DNA of 64,000 nucleotides from the NCBI RefSeq assembly GCF_000211835.1, contig NZ_AEGR01000056.1, positions 96,459 through 160,458 on the forward strand, given 5' to 3'. How positions within the stretch are numbered: the first letter of the stretch is position 1; the number at the start of each line of letters is the position of its first letter. Shown in pieces: positions 1 to 9,545 of this stretch. The stretch is from Hylemonella gracilis ATCC 19624 (GTDB lineage Bacteria; Pseudomonadota; Gammaproteobacteria; Burkholderiales; Burkholderiaceae_C). Position numbers and translations under genes: made by a program. Under the pieces are notes generated by a model. It saw only the letters and a list, made by a program, of their open reading frames with translations, searched no databases and had not been told where the DNA came from.

Positions 1-1017
1 GTCCGCCGTCTCACGGCTGTTGAACACCAGCGCCGTGTAGAAGAAGCAGAAGAAAATGATTGCGGCTGCGTACAGCGCAACGTACACCGGCTGCCCCGGG
101 GCCAAACTGGCCGCAATGTCCTTGAGCCACAGCATGGAATTGCCACTGCTGAACCAGCTCACCACGGTCGCGGGCAGCAGGATGATGCTGGACGCGAAGA
201 TGGGAGGAATCACGCCGGCCATGTTCAGCTTCAAGGGCAAATGCGACGATTGACCGCCATAGACCTTGTTGCCAACCTGGCGGCGGGCATAGTTCACCAA
301 GATCTTGCGCTGGCCACGCTCCACGAACACAACGAACCAGGTCACCAAAATGACCAGCGCCACGATGAAGAGCGCCGCAATGATGCTCATCGAGCCGGTA
401 CGAACCAGTTCCAGCAGGCCGCCAATGGCGCCGGGCAGACCGGCGGCGATACCGCCGAAGATCAGAATCGAGATACCGTTGCCCAGACCGCGCTCGGTGA
501 TCTGTTCACCGAGCCACATCAGGAACATGGTGCCTGCCGTCAGGGTGACGACCGCGGTGAAACGGAAACCCATGCCAGGATCGATCACCAAGCCTGGGGA
601 ACTTTCCAGGGCGATCGCGATGCCCAGCGACTGGAAAACCGCCAGACCCAAGGTCGCGTAGCGCGTGTACTGGGTGATCTTGCGACGGCCCGCCTCGCCT
701 TCCTTCTTCAATTGCTCGAAGGTGGGCAACACGTAGGTCAGCAACTGCATGATGATGGACGCGGAGATGTAGGGCATGATGCCCAGCGCGAACACCGTGA
801 AGCGCGACAACGCACCACCCGAGAACATGTTGAACAGGCTCAGGATGCCGCCCTGCTGCCCTTTAAAGAGCTGAGCCAGCTGATCGGGATTGATGCCGGG
901 CACCGGGATGTGCGCGCCAATGCGGTACACCACCAGAGCGAGCAGCAAGAAAACCAGCCGGCGACGCAGGTCGCCGAACTTGCCGGTTTTTGCCAACTGA
1001 GCCGCGTTCGTAGCCAC
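1..1017 (-). CDS. secY: Preprotein translocase subunit SecY (partial, C-terminus beyond window)
   Basis: Core channel of the Sec translocon in the inner membrane, working with SecE, SecG and SecA. The visible 339 codons hold many hydrophobic helices and typical SecY stretches such as [10 protein letters not shown] near the N-terminus, [11 protein letters not shown] mid-protein and NFxG-type loop sequence later. E. coli SecY has 443 residues, so about 100 C-terminal residues lie before base 1. I chose the GTG at 1017 because it gives [14 protein letters not shown], the usual betaproteobacterial N-terminus, and no ATG lies in a better place. It is the last gene visible of the spc operon, 45 bp after rplO, as in most bacteria. 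Confidence 0.95.
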   Translation of the reverse strand, partial: MATNAAQLAKTGKFGDLRRRLVFLLLALVVYRIGAHIPVPGINPDQLAQLFKGQQGGILSLFNMFSGGALSRFTVFALGIMPYISASIIMQLLTYVLPTFEQLKKEGEAGRRKITQYTRYATLGLAVFQSLGIAIALESSPGLVIDPGMGFRFTAVVTLTAGTMFLMWLGEQITERGLGNGISILIFGGIAAGLPGAIGGLLELVRTGSMSIIAALFIVALVILVTWFVVFVERGQRKILVNYARRQVGNKVYGGQSSHLPLKLNMAGVIPPIFASSIILLPATVVSWFSSGNSMLWLKDIAASLAPGQPVYVALYAAAIIFFCFFYTALVFNSRETAD

Positions 1018-1062
1018 TGTTGCTTACTTTCTTCCGTCGATCCGTTGAGTCAGCGCGTCCGT

Positions 1063-1494
1063 TCAGGCCACACTGCCGCCAGCAGCCTCGATGGCCGCCT
1101 TGGCGCCAGCCGTCGCACCGATGCCGTTCAGCTTGACCGCCTTCTTGATTTCACCGGACTTGATCACCTTGACGACCTTGGCGAGTTCACCCACCAGGCC
1201 GGCTTGCTTCAGAGCGAGCAGATCGACGCTGGCGGCGCCGAGCTTGTCCAAGGCGCTCAGCGTGATCTCGGCGTTGTACTTCAGCAGGGCCGACTTGAAG
1301 CCGCGCTTGGGCAGACGGCGATGCATGGGCATCTGGCCACCTTCGAAGCCCACCTTGTGGTAGCCGCCCGAACGCGACTTCTGACCCTTGTGGCCACGAC
1401 CGGCGGTCTTGCCCAGGCCGGAGCCAATGCCACGGCCAACGCGACGCTTGGCGTGCTTGGCGCCTGCCGCGGGTTTGATGCTGTTGAGTTCCAT
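1063..1494 (-). CDS. rplO: 50S ribosomal protein L15
   Basis: Late-assembly protein of the large ribosomal subunit. The N-terminus [20 protein letters not shown] and the basic glycine-rich stretch [10 protein letters not shown], followed by GFEGGQMP, are diagnostic of bacterial L15. Length 143-144 aa is normal. Two ATG codons stand side by side at 1497 and 1494. The purine-rich TAGAGG lies only 3 nt from the first but 6 nt from the second, so 1494 is preferred, and it also matches the family N-terminus. It lies between rpmD and secY in the spc operon. Confidence 0.96.
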   Translation of the reverse strand: MELNSIKPAAGAKHAKRRVGRGIGSGLGKTAGRGHKGQKSRSGGYHKVGFEGGQMPMHRRLPKRGFKSALLKYNAEITLSALDKLGAASVDLLALKQAGLVGELAKVVKVIKSGEIKKAVKLNGIGATAGAKAAIEAAGGSVA

Positions 1495-1516
1495 CATCGG
1501 CCTCTAGAAATTTCGA

Positions 1517-1699
1517 TTAAAGAACCTTGACCAGATAGCTGATCTTGTTGATCATGCCGCGCACGGCGGGCGTGTCCTGCAGCTCGCTCACGCTGTTGAG
1601 CTTGCGCAGGCCCAGGCCACGCACGGTCGCACGGTGCGATTCCTTGGTGCCGATGGGGCTGCGGACCAATTGAACCTTGACGGTTTGTTGAGTTGCCAT
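1517..1699 (-). CDS. rpmD: 50S ribosomal protein L30
   Basis: Small large-subunit protein of 60 aa, the usual bacterial length. The sequence [17 protein letters not shown] and the KLNSV...[11 protein letters not shown] pattern fit the L30/L7 ferredoxin-like fold. It follows rpsE by 18 bp and precedes rplO by 22 bp, the standard rpsE-rpmD-rplO order, so it is almost certainly co-transcribed from the promoter upstream of rplN. Confidence 0.95.
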   Translation of the reverse strand: MATQQTVKVQLVRSPIGTKESHRATVRGLGLRKLNSVSELQDTPAVRGMINKISYLVKVL

Positions 1700-1717
1700 G
1701 TCAGACTCCTAGTGCGC

Positions 1718-2248
1718 TCAGGCGGTGAACAGTTCTTCAACCGTCTTGCCGCGCTTGGCCGCCACTTCGGCGGGCGTGCTGCTGTTGTTCAGGGCGTCGA
1801 GCGTGGCGCGCACCATGTTGTACGGGTTGGTCGAACCATGGCTCTTGGCCACGATGTCGGTGATGCCCATCACTTCGAAGATGGCGCGCATCGGACCACC
1901 GGCAATGATGCCGGTACCCTTGGGGGCGGGAGCCATCATGACGGAAGCAGCACCGTGGCGCCCCATCACTTTGTGATGCAGGGTGCCGTTCTTGAGCGAC
2001 ACCTTGAGCATGTTGCGACGGGCTTCTTCCATCGCCTTCTGCACAGCAGCAGGCACTTCCTTGGACTTGCCCTTGCCCATGCCGACGCGGCCATCGCCAT
2101 CACCCACCACGGTCAGCGCGGCGAAACCCAGGATACGGCCACCCTTGACCACCTTGGTCACGCGGTTGACCGCGATCATCTTCTCGCGCAGACCGTCCTC
2201 GGGACCCTCGGCCCCTTTGCCCTGCATTTTTGCTTGAACCTTAGCCAT
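1718..2248 (-). CDS. rpsE: 30S ribosomal protein S5
   Basis: Small-subunit protein near the mRNA entry site that helps decoding accuracy; its family carries spectinomycin-resistance and ram mutations. At 176 aa it shows the double-stranded RNA-binding N-terminal part ([20 protein letters not shown], then [20 protein letters not shown]) and the C-terminal S5 fold ([19 protein letters not shown]). The order rplR-rpsE-rpmD matches the spc operon. Nothing unusual was seen. Confidence 0.96.
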   Translation of the reverse strand: MAKVQAKMQGKGAEGPEDGLREKMIAVNRVTKVVKGGRILGFAALTVVGDGDGRVGMGKGKSKEVPAAVQKAMEEARRNMLKVSLKNGTLHHKVMGRHGAASVMMAPAPKGTGIIAGGPMRAIFEVMGITDIVAKSHGSTNPYNMVRATLDALNNSSTPAEVAAKRGKTVEELFTA

Positions 2249-2265
2249 GTTTGCTTCCGATCTGC

Positions 2266-2631
2266 TTAGAACTGCAAGCCCGCTTCACGCGCGGCATCTG
2301 CCAGCGCCTTGACGCGACCGTGGTATGCGAAGCCCGAACGGTCAAAGGCGACTTTCTCGACGCCCGCCTTCTTGGCTTTCTCGGCGATGCGCTTGCCGAT
2401 CAGTTGCGCGGCGGCGGCATTGCCACCCTTGCCCGCGCCACCCAGGGACTTGCGCACCTCGGCCTCGGCCGTGGAAGCGGAGGCCAACACCTTGGCACCG
2501 TCTTCCGAAATCACGCTGGCGTAGATGTGCAAGTTGGTGCGGTTCACAGTCAGACGCGCCACGCCTTGCTGGGCGATGCGGATGCGGGTCTGGCGTGCCC
2601 GACGAAGACGCTGCTCTTTTTTGGTCATCAT
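2266..2631 (-). CDS. rplR: 50S ribosomal protein L18
   Basis: Binds 5S rRNA and brings it into the large subunit with L5. The 121-aa product begins with the basic [13 protein letters not shown] segment and carries NLHIYASVI and [24 protein letters not shown], classic L18. Two adjacent ATGs occur at 2631 and 2628. The upstream AAGGAT is 8 nt from the first, so 2631 is used. It sits 17 bp before rpsE and 20 bp after rplF in the operon. Confidence 0.95.
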   Translation of the reverse strand: MMTKKEQRLRRARQTRIRIAQQGVARLTVNRTNLHIYASVISEDGAKVLASASTAEAEVRKSLGGAGKGGNAAAAQLIGKRIAEKAKKAGVEKVAFDRSGFAYHGRVKALADAAREAGLQF

Positions 2632-2651
2632 GATGAGTATCCTTTTGAGCC

Positions 2652-3185
2652 TTACTTCTTCTTGGTTTCCTTGATCACAACCTTCTCATCCGCATAGCGG
2701 ATGCCCTTGCCCTTGTAGGGCTCGGGAGGACGGATCGCGCGGATCTCGGCGGCAATCTGGCCCACGCGCTGACGATCGGCACCCTTGATGACGATTTCGG
2801 TCGGAGCGGGGGTGGCCACGGTGATGCCTTGCGGCATCTGGACATCCACGGGGTGGGAGTAACCCACCGACAGGTTCAGCTTGGCGCCCTGGGCCTGGGC
2901 TTTGTAGCCCACGCCGATCAAGGTCAGTTTCTTTTCGAAACCCTTGCTCACACCAAGCACCATGTTGTTCACCAGCTGACGCAAGGTGCCGCTCATGGCG
3001 TTGGCTTCACGGCTGTCGTCAACGGGCGTGAAGCTCAGCTTACCGCCTTCGTTGCTCACCTTCACCAGCGTGGATGGCGCCAGCGACAACGTGCCGCCGG
3101 AACCCTTGACGCTGATCTGGTCGGCCTTGATGGAGACTTCCACGCCGTTGGGAACGGCAATGGGCATTTTTCCGATACGCGACAT
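2652..3185 (-). CDS. rplF: 50S ribosomal protein L6
   Basis: Large-subunit protein near the factor-binding site. The 177-aa product has the duplicated L6 fold, the starter [15 protein letters not shown], and the conserved C-terminal [13 protein letters not shown] signature, ending in a lysine-rich tail. Spacing of about 18-20 bp to both neighbours, rpsH and rplR, fits one transcript. Confidence 0.96.
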   Translation of the reverse strand: MSRIGKMPIAVPNGVEVSIKADQISVKGSGGTLSLAPSTLVKVSNEGGKLSFTPVDDSREANAMSGTLRQLVNNMVLGVSKGFEKKLTLIGVGYKAQAQGAKLNLSVGYSHPVDVQMPQGITVATPAPTEIVIKGADRQRVGQIAAEIRAIRPPEPYKGKGIRYADEKVVIKETKKK

Positions 3186-3203
3186 TTCAGTGACTCCTCG
3201 ACA

Positions 3204-3599
3204 TCAGGCCACGTAGCACAGCACTTCGCCGCCGACACCGGTGGCGCGCGCCTTGCGATCCGTCATGACACCCTTGGGGGTGGTCACGATGGCCACACCC
3301 AGGCCGTTCTGGACCTGAGGAATGGCGTCACGGCCCTTGTAGACGCGCAGGCCAGGACGGCTCACGCGCTCGATGCGCTCGATCACCGGACGGCCGGCGT
3401 AATACTTCAGCGCAATTTCCAGTTCGGACTTGCCATCGACAGTCTTCACTTGGAAGCCGTCGATGTAACCTTCGTCCTTCAACACCTGGGCGATGGCCAC
3501 CTTCACCTTGGAAGAGGGCACCGACACGGTGGTCTTGGCGACCATCTGCGCATTGCGGATGCGCGTCAGCAGGTCGGCGATGGGATCACTCATGCTCAT
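3204..3599 (-). CDS. rpsH: 30S ribosomal protein S8
   Basis: Primary 16S rRNA-binding protein; in E. coli it is also the translational repressor of the spc operon. The 131-aa product begins [18 protein letters not shown] and ends with [16 protein letters not shown] and GGEVLCYVA, the S8 C-terminal RNA-binding signature. It lies 15 bp after rpsN. Whether S8 feedback works here as in E. coli is inference; I did not fold the rplE leader. Confidence 0.96.
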   Translation of the reverse strand: MSMSDPIADLLTRIRNAQMVAKTTVSVPSSKVKVAIAQVLKDEGYIDGFQVKTVDGKSELEIALKYYAGRPVIERIERVSRPGLRVYKGRDAIPQVQNGLGVAIVTTPKGVMTDRKARATGVGGEVLCYVA

Positions 3600-3613
3600 C
3601 TTGAATCTCCTGC

Positions 3614-3919
3614 TTACCAGCTCGCCTTGGTCACGCCAGGGATTTCACCGGCGAAGGCCATTTCACGGATCTTGGCGCGGGCCAAGCCAAACTGGCGGAA
3701 CGTGCCACGCGGACGACCGGTGATTTCGCAACGGTTGCGCTGGCGCGTCGGGTTGGCGTTGCGCGGCAGCTTCTGCAGATCCAGGCGGGCAGCAGCGCGC
3801 TCTTCATCGCTCTTCTTGGAATCACCAGCGATGGCCTTGAGTTCCGCGTACTTCTTGGCGTACTTGGCGACCAGTTTTTCGCGCTTGATTTCGCGCTCGA
3901 TCAAAGCTGTTTTAGCCAC
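3614..3919 (-). CDS. rpsN: 30S ribosomal protein S14 (zinc-free long form)
   Basis: Small-subunit head protein. At 101 aa it is the long form, and no CxxC pairs are visible, so it is the zinc-independent type. The conserved C-terminal [20 protein letters not shown] and the final [11 protein letters not shown] are clear. It lies between rplE (8 bp) and rpsH (15 bp), the usual operon position. Confidence 0.95.
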   Translation of the reverse strand: MAKTALIEREIKREKLVAKYAKKYAELKAIAGDSKKSDEERAAARLDLQKLPRNANPTRQRNRCEITGRPRGTFRQFGLARAKIREMAFAGEIPGVTKASW

Positions 3920-3927
3920 GGGTCACC

Positions 3928-4467
3928 TCAGTTCTTGAAGGGGAATTTGAAACCGGCGAGCAGTGCCTTGCACTCCTCGTCAGTCTTGGCCGTCGTCGTG
4001 ATGCTGATGTTCAGACCACGCAGGGCATCCACCTTGTCGTATTCGATCTCGGGGAAGATGATCTGCTCTTTGACGCCGATGTTGTAATTGCCGCGACCAT
4101 CGAAGGCGCGACCCGAAATACCACGGAAGTCACGCACGCGCGGCAGGGCCACGGTGACAAAACGATCCAGGAATTCGTACATCTGCACACCGCGCAGGGT
4201 GACCATGCAGCCGATGGCCTGACCTTCGCGAATCTTGAAGCCGGCAATGGCCTTCTTGGCCTTGGTCACGACGGGCTTCTGGCCAGCGATCTTGGTCAGA
4301 TCACCGACGGCGTTGTCCATCACCTTCTTGTCAGCAACAGCCTCGGACACACCCATGTTCAGGGTGATCTTCGTCAGGCGCGGCACCTCCATGGGCGACT
4401 TGTAGCCGAACTTCTTGGTCAGTTCGGGAACAACCTTCTCGCGGTAGATTTCTTGGAAACGAGCCAT
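3928..4467 (-). CDS. rplE: 50S ribosomal protein L5
   Basis: 5S rRNA-binding protein of the central protuberance. The 179-aa product contains [20 protein letters not shown], the [16 protein letters not shown] segment and the C-terminal [19 protein letters not shown] part, all typical of L5. It begins 11 bp after rplX. The early part of this gene is where S8 feedback acts in E. coli. Confidence 0.96.
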   Translation of the reverse strand: MARFQEIYREKVVPELTKKFGYKSPMEVPRLTKITLNMGVSEAVADKKVMDNAVGDLTKIAGQKPVVTKAKKAIAGFKIREGQAIGCMVTLRGVQMYEFLDRFVTVALPRVRDFRGISGRAFDGRGNYNIGVKEQIIFPEIEYDKVDALRGLNISITTTAKTDEECKALLAGFKFPFKN

Positions 4468-4478
4468 GATGGGTACCT

Positions 4479-4799
4479 TTAGGCGGCCTTGATTTCTTCG
4501 CCGCTGGACTTGTAGACACGCACGCGCTTGCCATCAGCCAGCAACTTGATGCCCACGCGGTCAGCCTTGCCCGTCGCGGCATTGAAGATCGCCACGTTGG
4601 ATTGATGGATCGGCATGGACTTCTCCACGATGCCGCCGGTCGTACCCTTGACGGGATTGGGCTTGGTGTGCTTTTTCACCAGGTTCACACCCTCGACCAC
4701 GACATGGCTGTCGTCCTTGCGCAGCGCGACCTTGCCGCGCTTGCCCTTGTCACGCCCGGCGAGGACGATGACTTCGTCGCCTTTGCGAATCTTGTTCAT
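4479..4799 (-). CDS. rplX: 50S ribosomal protein L24
   Basis: Assembly-initiator protein of the large subunit with a KOW motif. The 106-aa product begins [20 protein letters not shown], which is the KOW RNA-binding loop, and continues with [15 protein letters not shown]. It follows rplN by 10 bp and precedes rplE by 11 bp. Confidence 0.96.
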   Translation of the reverse strand: MNKIRKGDEVIVLAGRDKGKRGKVALRKDDSHVVVEGVNLVKKHTKPNPVKGTTGGIVEKSMPIHQSNVAIFNAATGKADRVGIKLLADGKRVRVYKSSGEEIKAA

Positions 4800-4809
4800 G
4801 ACGAGTCCT

Positions 4810-5178
4810 TCAGAGAACTTCGGGCGCCAGGGACACGATCTTCATGAAGCGCTCGGTGCGCAGTTCGCGCGTGACCGGGCCGAAGATGCGGGTGCCAATG
4901 GGCTCCAGCTTGTTGTTGAGCAGCACGGCGGCATTGCCGTCGAACTTCACGAGCGAGCCATCGCCACGGCGAATGCCCTTGGCTGTGCGAACCACAACCG
5001 CGCTGTAAACCTCGCCCTTCTTGACGCGGCCACGCGGAGCAGCTTCCTTGATGCTCACCTTGATGATGTCGCCAACACTGGCGTAGCGACGCTTGGAACC
5101 GCCGAGCACCTTGATGCACAAAACGGACTTCGCGCCGGTGTTGTCGGCAACTTCCAACCGAGATTCTGTCTGGATCAT
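4810..5178 (-). CDS. rplN: 50S ribosomal protein L14
   Basis: Large-subunit protein at the intersubunit bridge. The 122-aa product has the [18 protein letters not shown]-terminus, [18 protein letters not shown], and the C-terminal [16 protein letters not shown] signature (here [15 protein letters not shown]). The frame stays open upstream to 5205, but homology begins at the ATG at 5178, so that start is used. It is the first gene of this operon. In E. coli rplN also opens the spc operon, directly behind the S10 operon, but here the upstream neighbour is glpD. Confidence 0.96.
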   Translation of the reverse strand: MIQTESRLEVADNTGAKSVLCIKVLGGSKRRYASVGDIIKVSIKEAAPRGRVKKGEVYSAVVVRTAKGIRRGDGSLVKFDGNAAVLLNNKLEPIGTRIFGPVTRELRTERFMKIVSLAPEVL

Positions 5179-5395
5179 TTCAATATTCCCAACTTGCACC
5201 AGCACCGAGCCGCGCGAAATGCGTCAGCCCTTGCCGGACAGTCTTGGGCCCGTCGTCAGCACCGCGCACCACGCGCAACGCCTCAGTTTGGGCAGATGCC
5301 AGACCCCTTCGACACCCGAACTGAACTTGAAAGCACATTCGGAATTTCTGAGGGCCTAGCGGGAAATCCACCTGAAAATTCAGGCAGAGCCGGCG
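5179..5395 (-). other. Leader (5' untranslated region) of the rplN operon
   Basis: About 210 nt lie between the predicted start of transcription and rplN. No supported gene is present. A 74-codon open frame crosses it, but its only start lies upstream of the -10 box and so would not be transcribed. The length leaves room for a leader structure, but I did not identify one. Confidence 0.5.
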
Positions 5396-5424
5396 ATTAT
5401 GCACGAGATTTGAGGCAGCGTCAA
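5396..5424 (-). promoter_or_regulatory. Sigma70-type promoter of the rplN (spc) operon
   Basis: On the minus strand TTGACG (5424-5419) and CATAAT (5401-5396) are separated by exactly 17 bp, close to the sigma70 consensus TTGACA-17-TATAAT. It is the best promoter-like pair in the gap between glpD and rplN and points toward rplN. The predicted start of transcription is near 5389. Confidence 0.75.
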
Positions 5425-5535
5425 ACGCCTACGAACCCCCACTACAAAGCAGCCGCCAAAAGCCGGGCGCGGCGAGAAGCCAGGGTGACGAACACGAGCG
5501 CGGCCCACAGGCGCTTATTGGTATAGCGCCCTCAC

Positions 5536-7131
5536 TCAAACTGGCCAGTCGCGGTAACTGCGAGCCAAGGCCTCGAACGCCCCCAACTGCGGATCGCCGC
5601 CGGTTTCTTCTGTGAGAATGCGGCCCACGCGAGGCGCCACGCGACCTGCCAACTCCGCGTCCAGGAACAGCAGGCGAGACCGCCTGGCCAAGACGTCCTC
5701 GACAGTCAGCGCATACTCATATCGCGCTGCGAACCGCACCATGGCTTCGGTCAAGCCCGGCGCAAGCACCTCCCCCGCGCCTGGCAAGGCGGCAAGCGCT
5801 GTCGCCTCCTCGCCATAGAGGTGCGGACCCGGCGCGACTGTAAGCCCCGGTCCTTGCGCAGCCCGCGAAGATGGCGCCCCCACCAAACGCAGCGCTGCAC
5901 TCACCCCCGCAGGGCGGCTCGGCAGCAGGCCAGACGCCACGCACCGCGCCAACACATCCTCGGCCATCGCCCGGTAGGTGGTCCACTTGCCACCGGTCAC
6001 GGTCACCAGACCGCTGCTGGCTTGCAGCACCGTGTGTTCCCGACTCAGGCTACCCGTGTTCGAATCATCCCCAACCGGGCGTACCAGAGGCCGCAACCCC
6101 ACCCAAATGCTCAGCACGTCGGCCGGTTTGGGCGGACGCACGAGGTAACGCGCCGCCTCGCCCAGGATGAAATCAAGCTCGGAGCGCAGCGGCCGAGGTT
6201 CCCGGGGCAGATCCCGCCGAGGCGTGTCTGTGGTGCCGAGCACCAATTTTCCCTGCCATGGCACCGCGAACAGCACGCGGCCGTCGGCCGTCTTGGGCAC
6301 CAGCAGGGCATGCTCCCCCGGCAGGAAGGACTGGTCAACCACCACATGCACCCCTTGGCTGGGCGACACCATGGGCGTCACTGCCTTGCCTTGACCGCCG
6401 CCATCCATCTGACGCAGGTCGTCGACCCACACGCCGGTGGCGTTGACCACGCAACGCGCCTTCACCTCGTAGGACGCTCCCCCGATGGCGTCACGGCAGC
6501 GCAAACCCGTCACGCGGCCGGCTTCGTGCCGCAACTCGGTGACCGGACAATAGTTGAGCAGCAAGGCGCCCTCGCGCGCCGCCGTGCGCGCCAGAGCGAG
6601 CGCGAGGCGCGCGTCGTCAAACTGACCATCCCAGTACTGCACCCCACCGCTCAGACCAGCCGGTTGCAGGCGAGGCAAGGCGGCCAAGGTGTCGCTCCGA
6701 CCCAGAAAACGCGTCGGCCCGAGGCCCGCTTGACCCGCCAGCAGGTCATAGAGCTTCAGGCCGATGCCATAAAACGGCGTCTGCCACCAAGCGTAGGACG
6801 GCATGATGAACGACAAGCGCGACGCCAAATGCGGCGCGTTGGCCAGCACGGTGCTGCGTTCATGCAAGGCCTCGCGCACCAGGGCGACATTGCCCTGGGC
6901 GAGGTAACGCACCCCCCCGTGCAAGAGCTTCGTGGAACGCGACGATGTGCCGCCGGCGAAGTCGTGCGACTCCAGCAACACGACCGAATAACCCCGCGCC
7001 GCGGCGTCAAGCGCCACGCCCAGACCGGTGGCGCCACCGCCGACCACGGCCAGATCCCAAGTGGAGGACTGGGCCAAACGGTCGAACAACTGGGCGCGCG
7101 ATGTGGAATTCGGAAGTACAGACTCACTCAT
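5536..7131 (-). CDS. glpD: Aerobic glycerol-3-phosphate dehydrogenase
   Basis: FAD enzyme at the inner membrane face that oxidises sn-glycerol-3-phosphate to dihydroxyacetone phosphate and passes electrons to quinone. The 531-aa product has the FAD-binding LAVVGGGATGLGVALDAA near residue 28, the GGTSSRSTKLLHGGVRYLAQ family signature near 62, and a second conserved GGKWTTYRAMAEDVL near 390. Length is normal. It is the last gene of the glp run, 121 bp after glpV with a hairpin in the gap, so its expression may be lower than that of the transport genes. glpK and glpR lie at the other end of the locus. Confidence 0.95.
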   Translation of the reverse strand: MSESVLPNSTSRAQLFDRLAQSSTWDLAVVGGGATGLGVALDAAARGYSVVLLESHDFAGGTSSRSTKLLHGGVRYLAQGNVALVREALHERSTVLANAPHLASRLSFIMPSYAWWQTPFYGIGLKLYDLLAGQAGLGPTRFLGRSDTLAALPRLQPAGLSGGVQYWDGQFDDARLALALARTAAREGALLLNYCPVTELRHEAGRVTGLRCRDAIGGASYEVKARCVVNATGVWVDDLRQMDGGGQGKAVTPMVSPSQGVHVVVDQSFLPGEHALLVPKTADGRVLFAVPWQGKLVLGTTDTPRRDLPREPRPLRSELDFILGEAARYLVRPPKPADVLSIWVGLRPLVRPVGDDSNTGSLSREHTVLQASSGLVTVTGGKWTTYRAMAEDVLARCVASGLLPSRPAGVSAALRLVGAPSSRAAQGPGLTVAPGPHLYGEEATALAALPGAGEVLAPGLTEAMVRFAARYEYALTVEDVLARRSRLLFLDAELAGRVAPRVGRILTEETGGDPQLGAFEALARSYRDWPV

Positions 7132-7213
7132 AGCTTTACAACAATACTGAGAACAAAGATACCCGGATCATCCCTCAATCCGCAGCCCTTGGTTCCCGCC
7201 AACCCGCGGCAAG

Positions 7214-7245
7214 GGTCTGGCGCCCCGGGGTGCGTGCGCCAGACC
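7214..7245 (-). terminator. Hairpin between glpV and glpD (attenuator or mRNA stabiliser)
   Basis: GGTCTGGCGC and GCGCCAGACC form a perfect 10-bp stem around a 12-nt loop. No T-run follows on the minus strand, so it is not a classical intrinsic terminator. A hairpin just after a binding-protein gene is a common way to keep that mRNA abundant relative to downstream genes; that role here is inference. Confidence 0.5.
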
Positions 7246-7252
7246 TGGTGCA

Positions 7253-8983
7253 TCAACGCACTTTGCCGTCCTTCCAAGCCTGGAGCAGCTTGTCGTAATT
7301 GATGGTCTTGCCCGTGGGCTTTTCATTCGCCAGCTTGGCCCAAGGCGCGGCGTTGGTGCTGAGCCACTTGGCCGGATCGCTCTTGGGATTGAGCTTGGGC
7401 GCGCAGCGCGCCATGCCAGCGCGTTCCAAGCGGGCCATGACTTGGTCCATTTCCTCGGCCAGGGTGTCCATGGCGGCCTGCGGCGTCTTCTCGCCCGTCA
7501 CGGCCTGCGCCACGTTCTTCCACCAGAGCTGGGCCAGCTTCGGATAGTCCGGCACGTTGGTGCCAGTGGGCGACCAGGCCACGCGCGCCGGGCTGCGGTA
7601 GAACTCAACCAGGCCCCCGAGCTTGGGTGCGGCCTGGGTCATGGCCGCGGACTGGATGTCGCTCTCACGGATCGGCGTGAGCCCCACCATGGTCTTCTTG
7701 AGCGACACGGTCTTGGCCGTGACGAATTGGGCGTAGAGCCAGGCCGCCGCGGTGCGGTTGGCATCGTGGCCCGAGAAGAAGGTCCACGAGCCGACGTCTT
7801 GGTAGCCGTTCTGCATGCCTTCCTTCCAGTACGGCCCATTGGGCCCAGGGGCCATGCGCCACTTGGGCGTGCCGTCGGCATTCACCACGGGCAAGCCGGG
7901 CTTGGTCATGTCGGCGGTGAAGGCCGTGTACCAGAAGATCTGCTGCGCGATCTGGCCTTGCGCGGGCACCGGGCCAGCTTCGCCGAAGGTCATGCCGGTG
8001 GCTTCCTTGGGCGCGTACTTCTTCATCCAGTCCACGTACTTGGTCAGCGCGTAGACGGCGGCCGGTGAGTTGGTGGCGCCACCGCGCGACACCGAGGCGC
8101 CCACGGGCGTGCACTTGTCCGCCGCGACGCGGATGCCCCACTCGTCGATGGGCAGGCCGTTGGGTGTGCCGATGTCCGCGGTGCCGGCCATCGAGAGCCA
8201 CGCATCGGTGAAGCGCCACCCCAGGCTGGGGTCCTTCTTGCCGTAATCCATGTGCCCGTAGACGGGCTTGCCGTCGATGGTCTTCACGTCGTTGGTGAAG
8301 AACTCGGCAATGTCTTCATAGGCGCTCCAGTTCAGCGGCACGCCCAGGTCGTAGCCGTACTTGGCCTTGAACTTGTCCTGCAGGTCCTTGCGTGCGAACA
8401 GATCGGCGCGGAACCAGTACAGATTGGCGAACTGCTGGTCAGGCAACTGGTACAGCTTGCCGTCCGGTGCCGTCGTGAACTTGGTGCCGATGAAATCCTT
8501 GAGGTCCAGGCCGGGGTTGGTGTATTCCTTGCCCGCGCCGGCCATGTAGTCGGTGAGGTTCATCACCTTGCCGTAGCGGTAGTGCGTGCCGATCAGGTCG
8601 GAGTCGCTGATCCAGCCGTCGTAGATGGACTTGCCGGACTGCATCGAGGTCTGCAGCTTCTCGACCACGTCGCCTTCCTGAATCAGGTCATGCTTGACCT
8701 TGATGCCCGTGATCTCCTCGAAGGCCTTGGCCAGCGTCTTCGATTCGTACTCGTGGGTGGTGATGGTTTCCGACACCACGGAGATTTCCTTCACGCCCTT
8801 GGCTTGCAGCTTCTTGGCCGCCTCGATGAACCACTTCATCTCGGCCATCTGTCGCTCCTTGTTGAGCGTCGAGGGCTGGAACTCCGTGTCCACCCATTTC
8901 TTGGCTTCGGTCTCGCCCGCCATGGCCGGACCGGCCAGGAGGGCGATGGCCAAGGCCACCGCGGTGTATCCCGTCTTCATCAT
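7253..8983 (-). CDS. glpV: Glycerol ABC transporter substrate-binding protein (GlpV type)
   Basis: Periplasmic extracellular solute-binding protein. The 576-aa product starts with a signal peptide (hydrophobic AVALAIALLAG, cleavage after AMA before GETEA). It has the size and tryptophan/tyrosine-rich character of the family-1 binding proteins found with DUF2160-type sugar-alcohol transporters. The start at 8983 has GAGGAG six nt upstream. It follows glpU by about 84 bp and precedes glpD. The gene set (two ATPases, two permeases, a small DUF2160 protein, this protein, plus glpD, glpK, glpR) matches the GlpSTPQUV glycerol system known in Rhizobium, so glycerol is the likely ligand. The ligand itself is inferred from context. 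Confidence 0.88.
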   Translation of the reverse strand: MMKTGYTAVALAIALLAGPAMAGETEAKKWVDTEFQPSTLNKERQMAEMKWFIEAAKKLQAKGVKEISVVSETITTHEYESKTLAKAFEEITGIKVKHDLIQEGDVVEKLQTSMQSGKSIYDGWISDSDLIGTHYRYGKVMNLTDYMAGAGKEYTNPGLDLKDFIGTKFTTAPDGKLYQLPDQQFANLYWFRADLFARKDLQDKFKAKYGYDLGVPLNWSAYEDIAEFFTNDVKTIDGKPVYGHMDYGKKDPSLGWRFTDAWLSMAGTADIGTPNGLPIDEWGIRVAADKCTPVGASVSRGGATNSPAAVYALTKYVDWMKKYAPKEATGMTFGEAGPVPAQGQIAQQIFWYTAFTADMTKPGLPVVNADGTPKWRMAPGPNGPYWKEGMQNGYQDVGSWTFFSGHDANRTAAAWLYAQFVTAKTVSLKKTMVGLTPIRESDIQSAAMTQAAPKLGGLVEFYRSPARVAWSPTGTNVPDYPKLAQLWWKNVAQAVTGEKTPQAAMDTLAEEMDQVMARLERAGMARCAPKLNPKSDPAKWLSTNAAPWAKLANEKPTGKTINYDKLLQAWKDGKVR

Positions 8984-9067
8984 GTCTGTCTCCTCGTTGT
9001 CACTTCCCCTGGAGGTTCACGATCACGTCCGACGCAGGGGAAGCTGGGCGCCAGACGAAAGCAACAA

Positions 9068-9376
9068 TCAACCCTTGCGCATCACCAGCAGCAACAGCAG
9101 CATGGACAGCACGAAGCTGATCCACACCGAGGGCTCGGACGGCAGATCTAGCCACGCGGCCAGCTTGCCGCTCAACCCCACGAAGGCCAAGTTCACATAG
9201 GCCGCCAGCAGCAGGCCGATGAACAGGCGGTCGCCGCGCGTGGTCGCCAGCGGAAGGAAACCCCGGCGCCGGGTCGTCGGCGAGCGGATTTCCCACACCG
9301 TCATGCCCACCAGCAACAGGACGATGGCGATGAAAAAAACCGCCACGGGCAGGGTCCAGGCCATCCAGTCAAACAT
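9068..9376 (-). CDS. glpU: Small membrane subunit of glycerol ABC transporter (DUF2160, GlpU type)
   Basis: A 102-aa inner-membrane protein with two or three hydrophobic segments (PVAVFFIAIVLLLVGMTVW, a middle helix around LFIGLLLAAYVNLAFVG, and SFVLSMLLLLLVM). It begins MFDWMAWTLP at 9376 with GGGGGGTG upstream. The frame extends to 9421 but that part is repeat DNA. DUF2160 proteins of this size occur only with GlpSTPQV-like transporters; their job is not well understood. It lies between glpQ (169-bp gap with a repeat) and glpV. Confidence 0.82.
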   Translation of the reverse strand: MFDWMAWTLPVAVFFIAIVLLLVGMTVWEIRSPTTRRRGFLPLATTRGDRLFIGLLLAAYVNLAFVGLSGKLAAWLDLPSEPSVWISFVLSMLLLLLVMRKG

Positions 9377-9382
9377 AAGCAC

Positions 9383-9465
9383 CCCCCTGTGCGCCTGCGG
9401 CGCTTCCCCCCAGGGGGACATCGCCGGTGGCCTGGCAAAGCCAGTTCCACGGCGATCGCTGGGTT
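9383..9465 (+). repeat. REP-like GC-rich palindromic repeat between glpQ and glpU
   Basis: A compound palindrome: CCCCC...GGGGG, then a core at 9425-9452 holding CTGGC-AAA-GCCAG. The 28-base core is nearly identical to a stretch at 53491-53518 in the opposite orientation, at the 3' end of mnhA. GC-rich elements of this type are common between genes in Comamonadaceae. Effect on the operon is unknown. Confidence 0.7.
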
Positions 9466-9545
9466 TTGCCGTGGCACGCGACCGCAGGCTGTTGAACGCG
9501 GGTCGAAGCTGTCGGATTGAGCGTCATGTTTTTTTCCTCTTCTGC

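Noticed and set aside
5180..5404. 74-codon open frame in the rplN leader
   Set aside because: Its only start lies upstream of the -10 box, so it is not on the predicted transcript, and the product resembles nothing I know.
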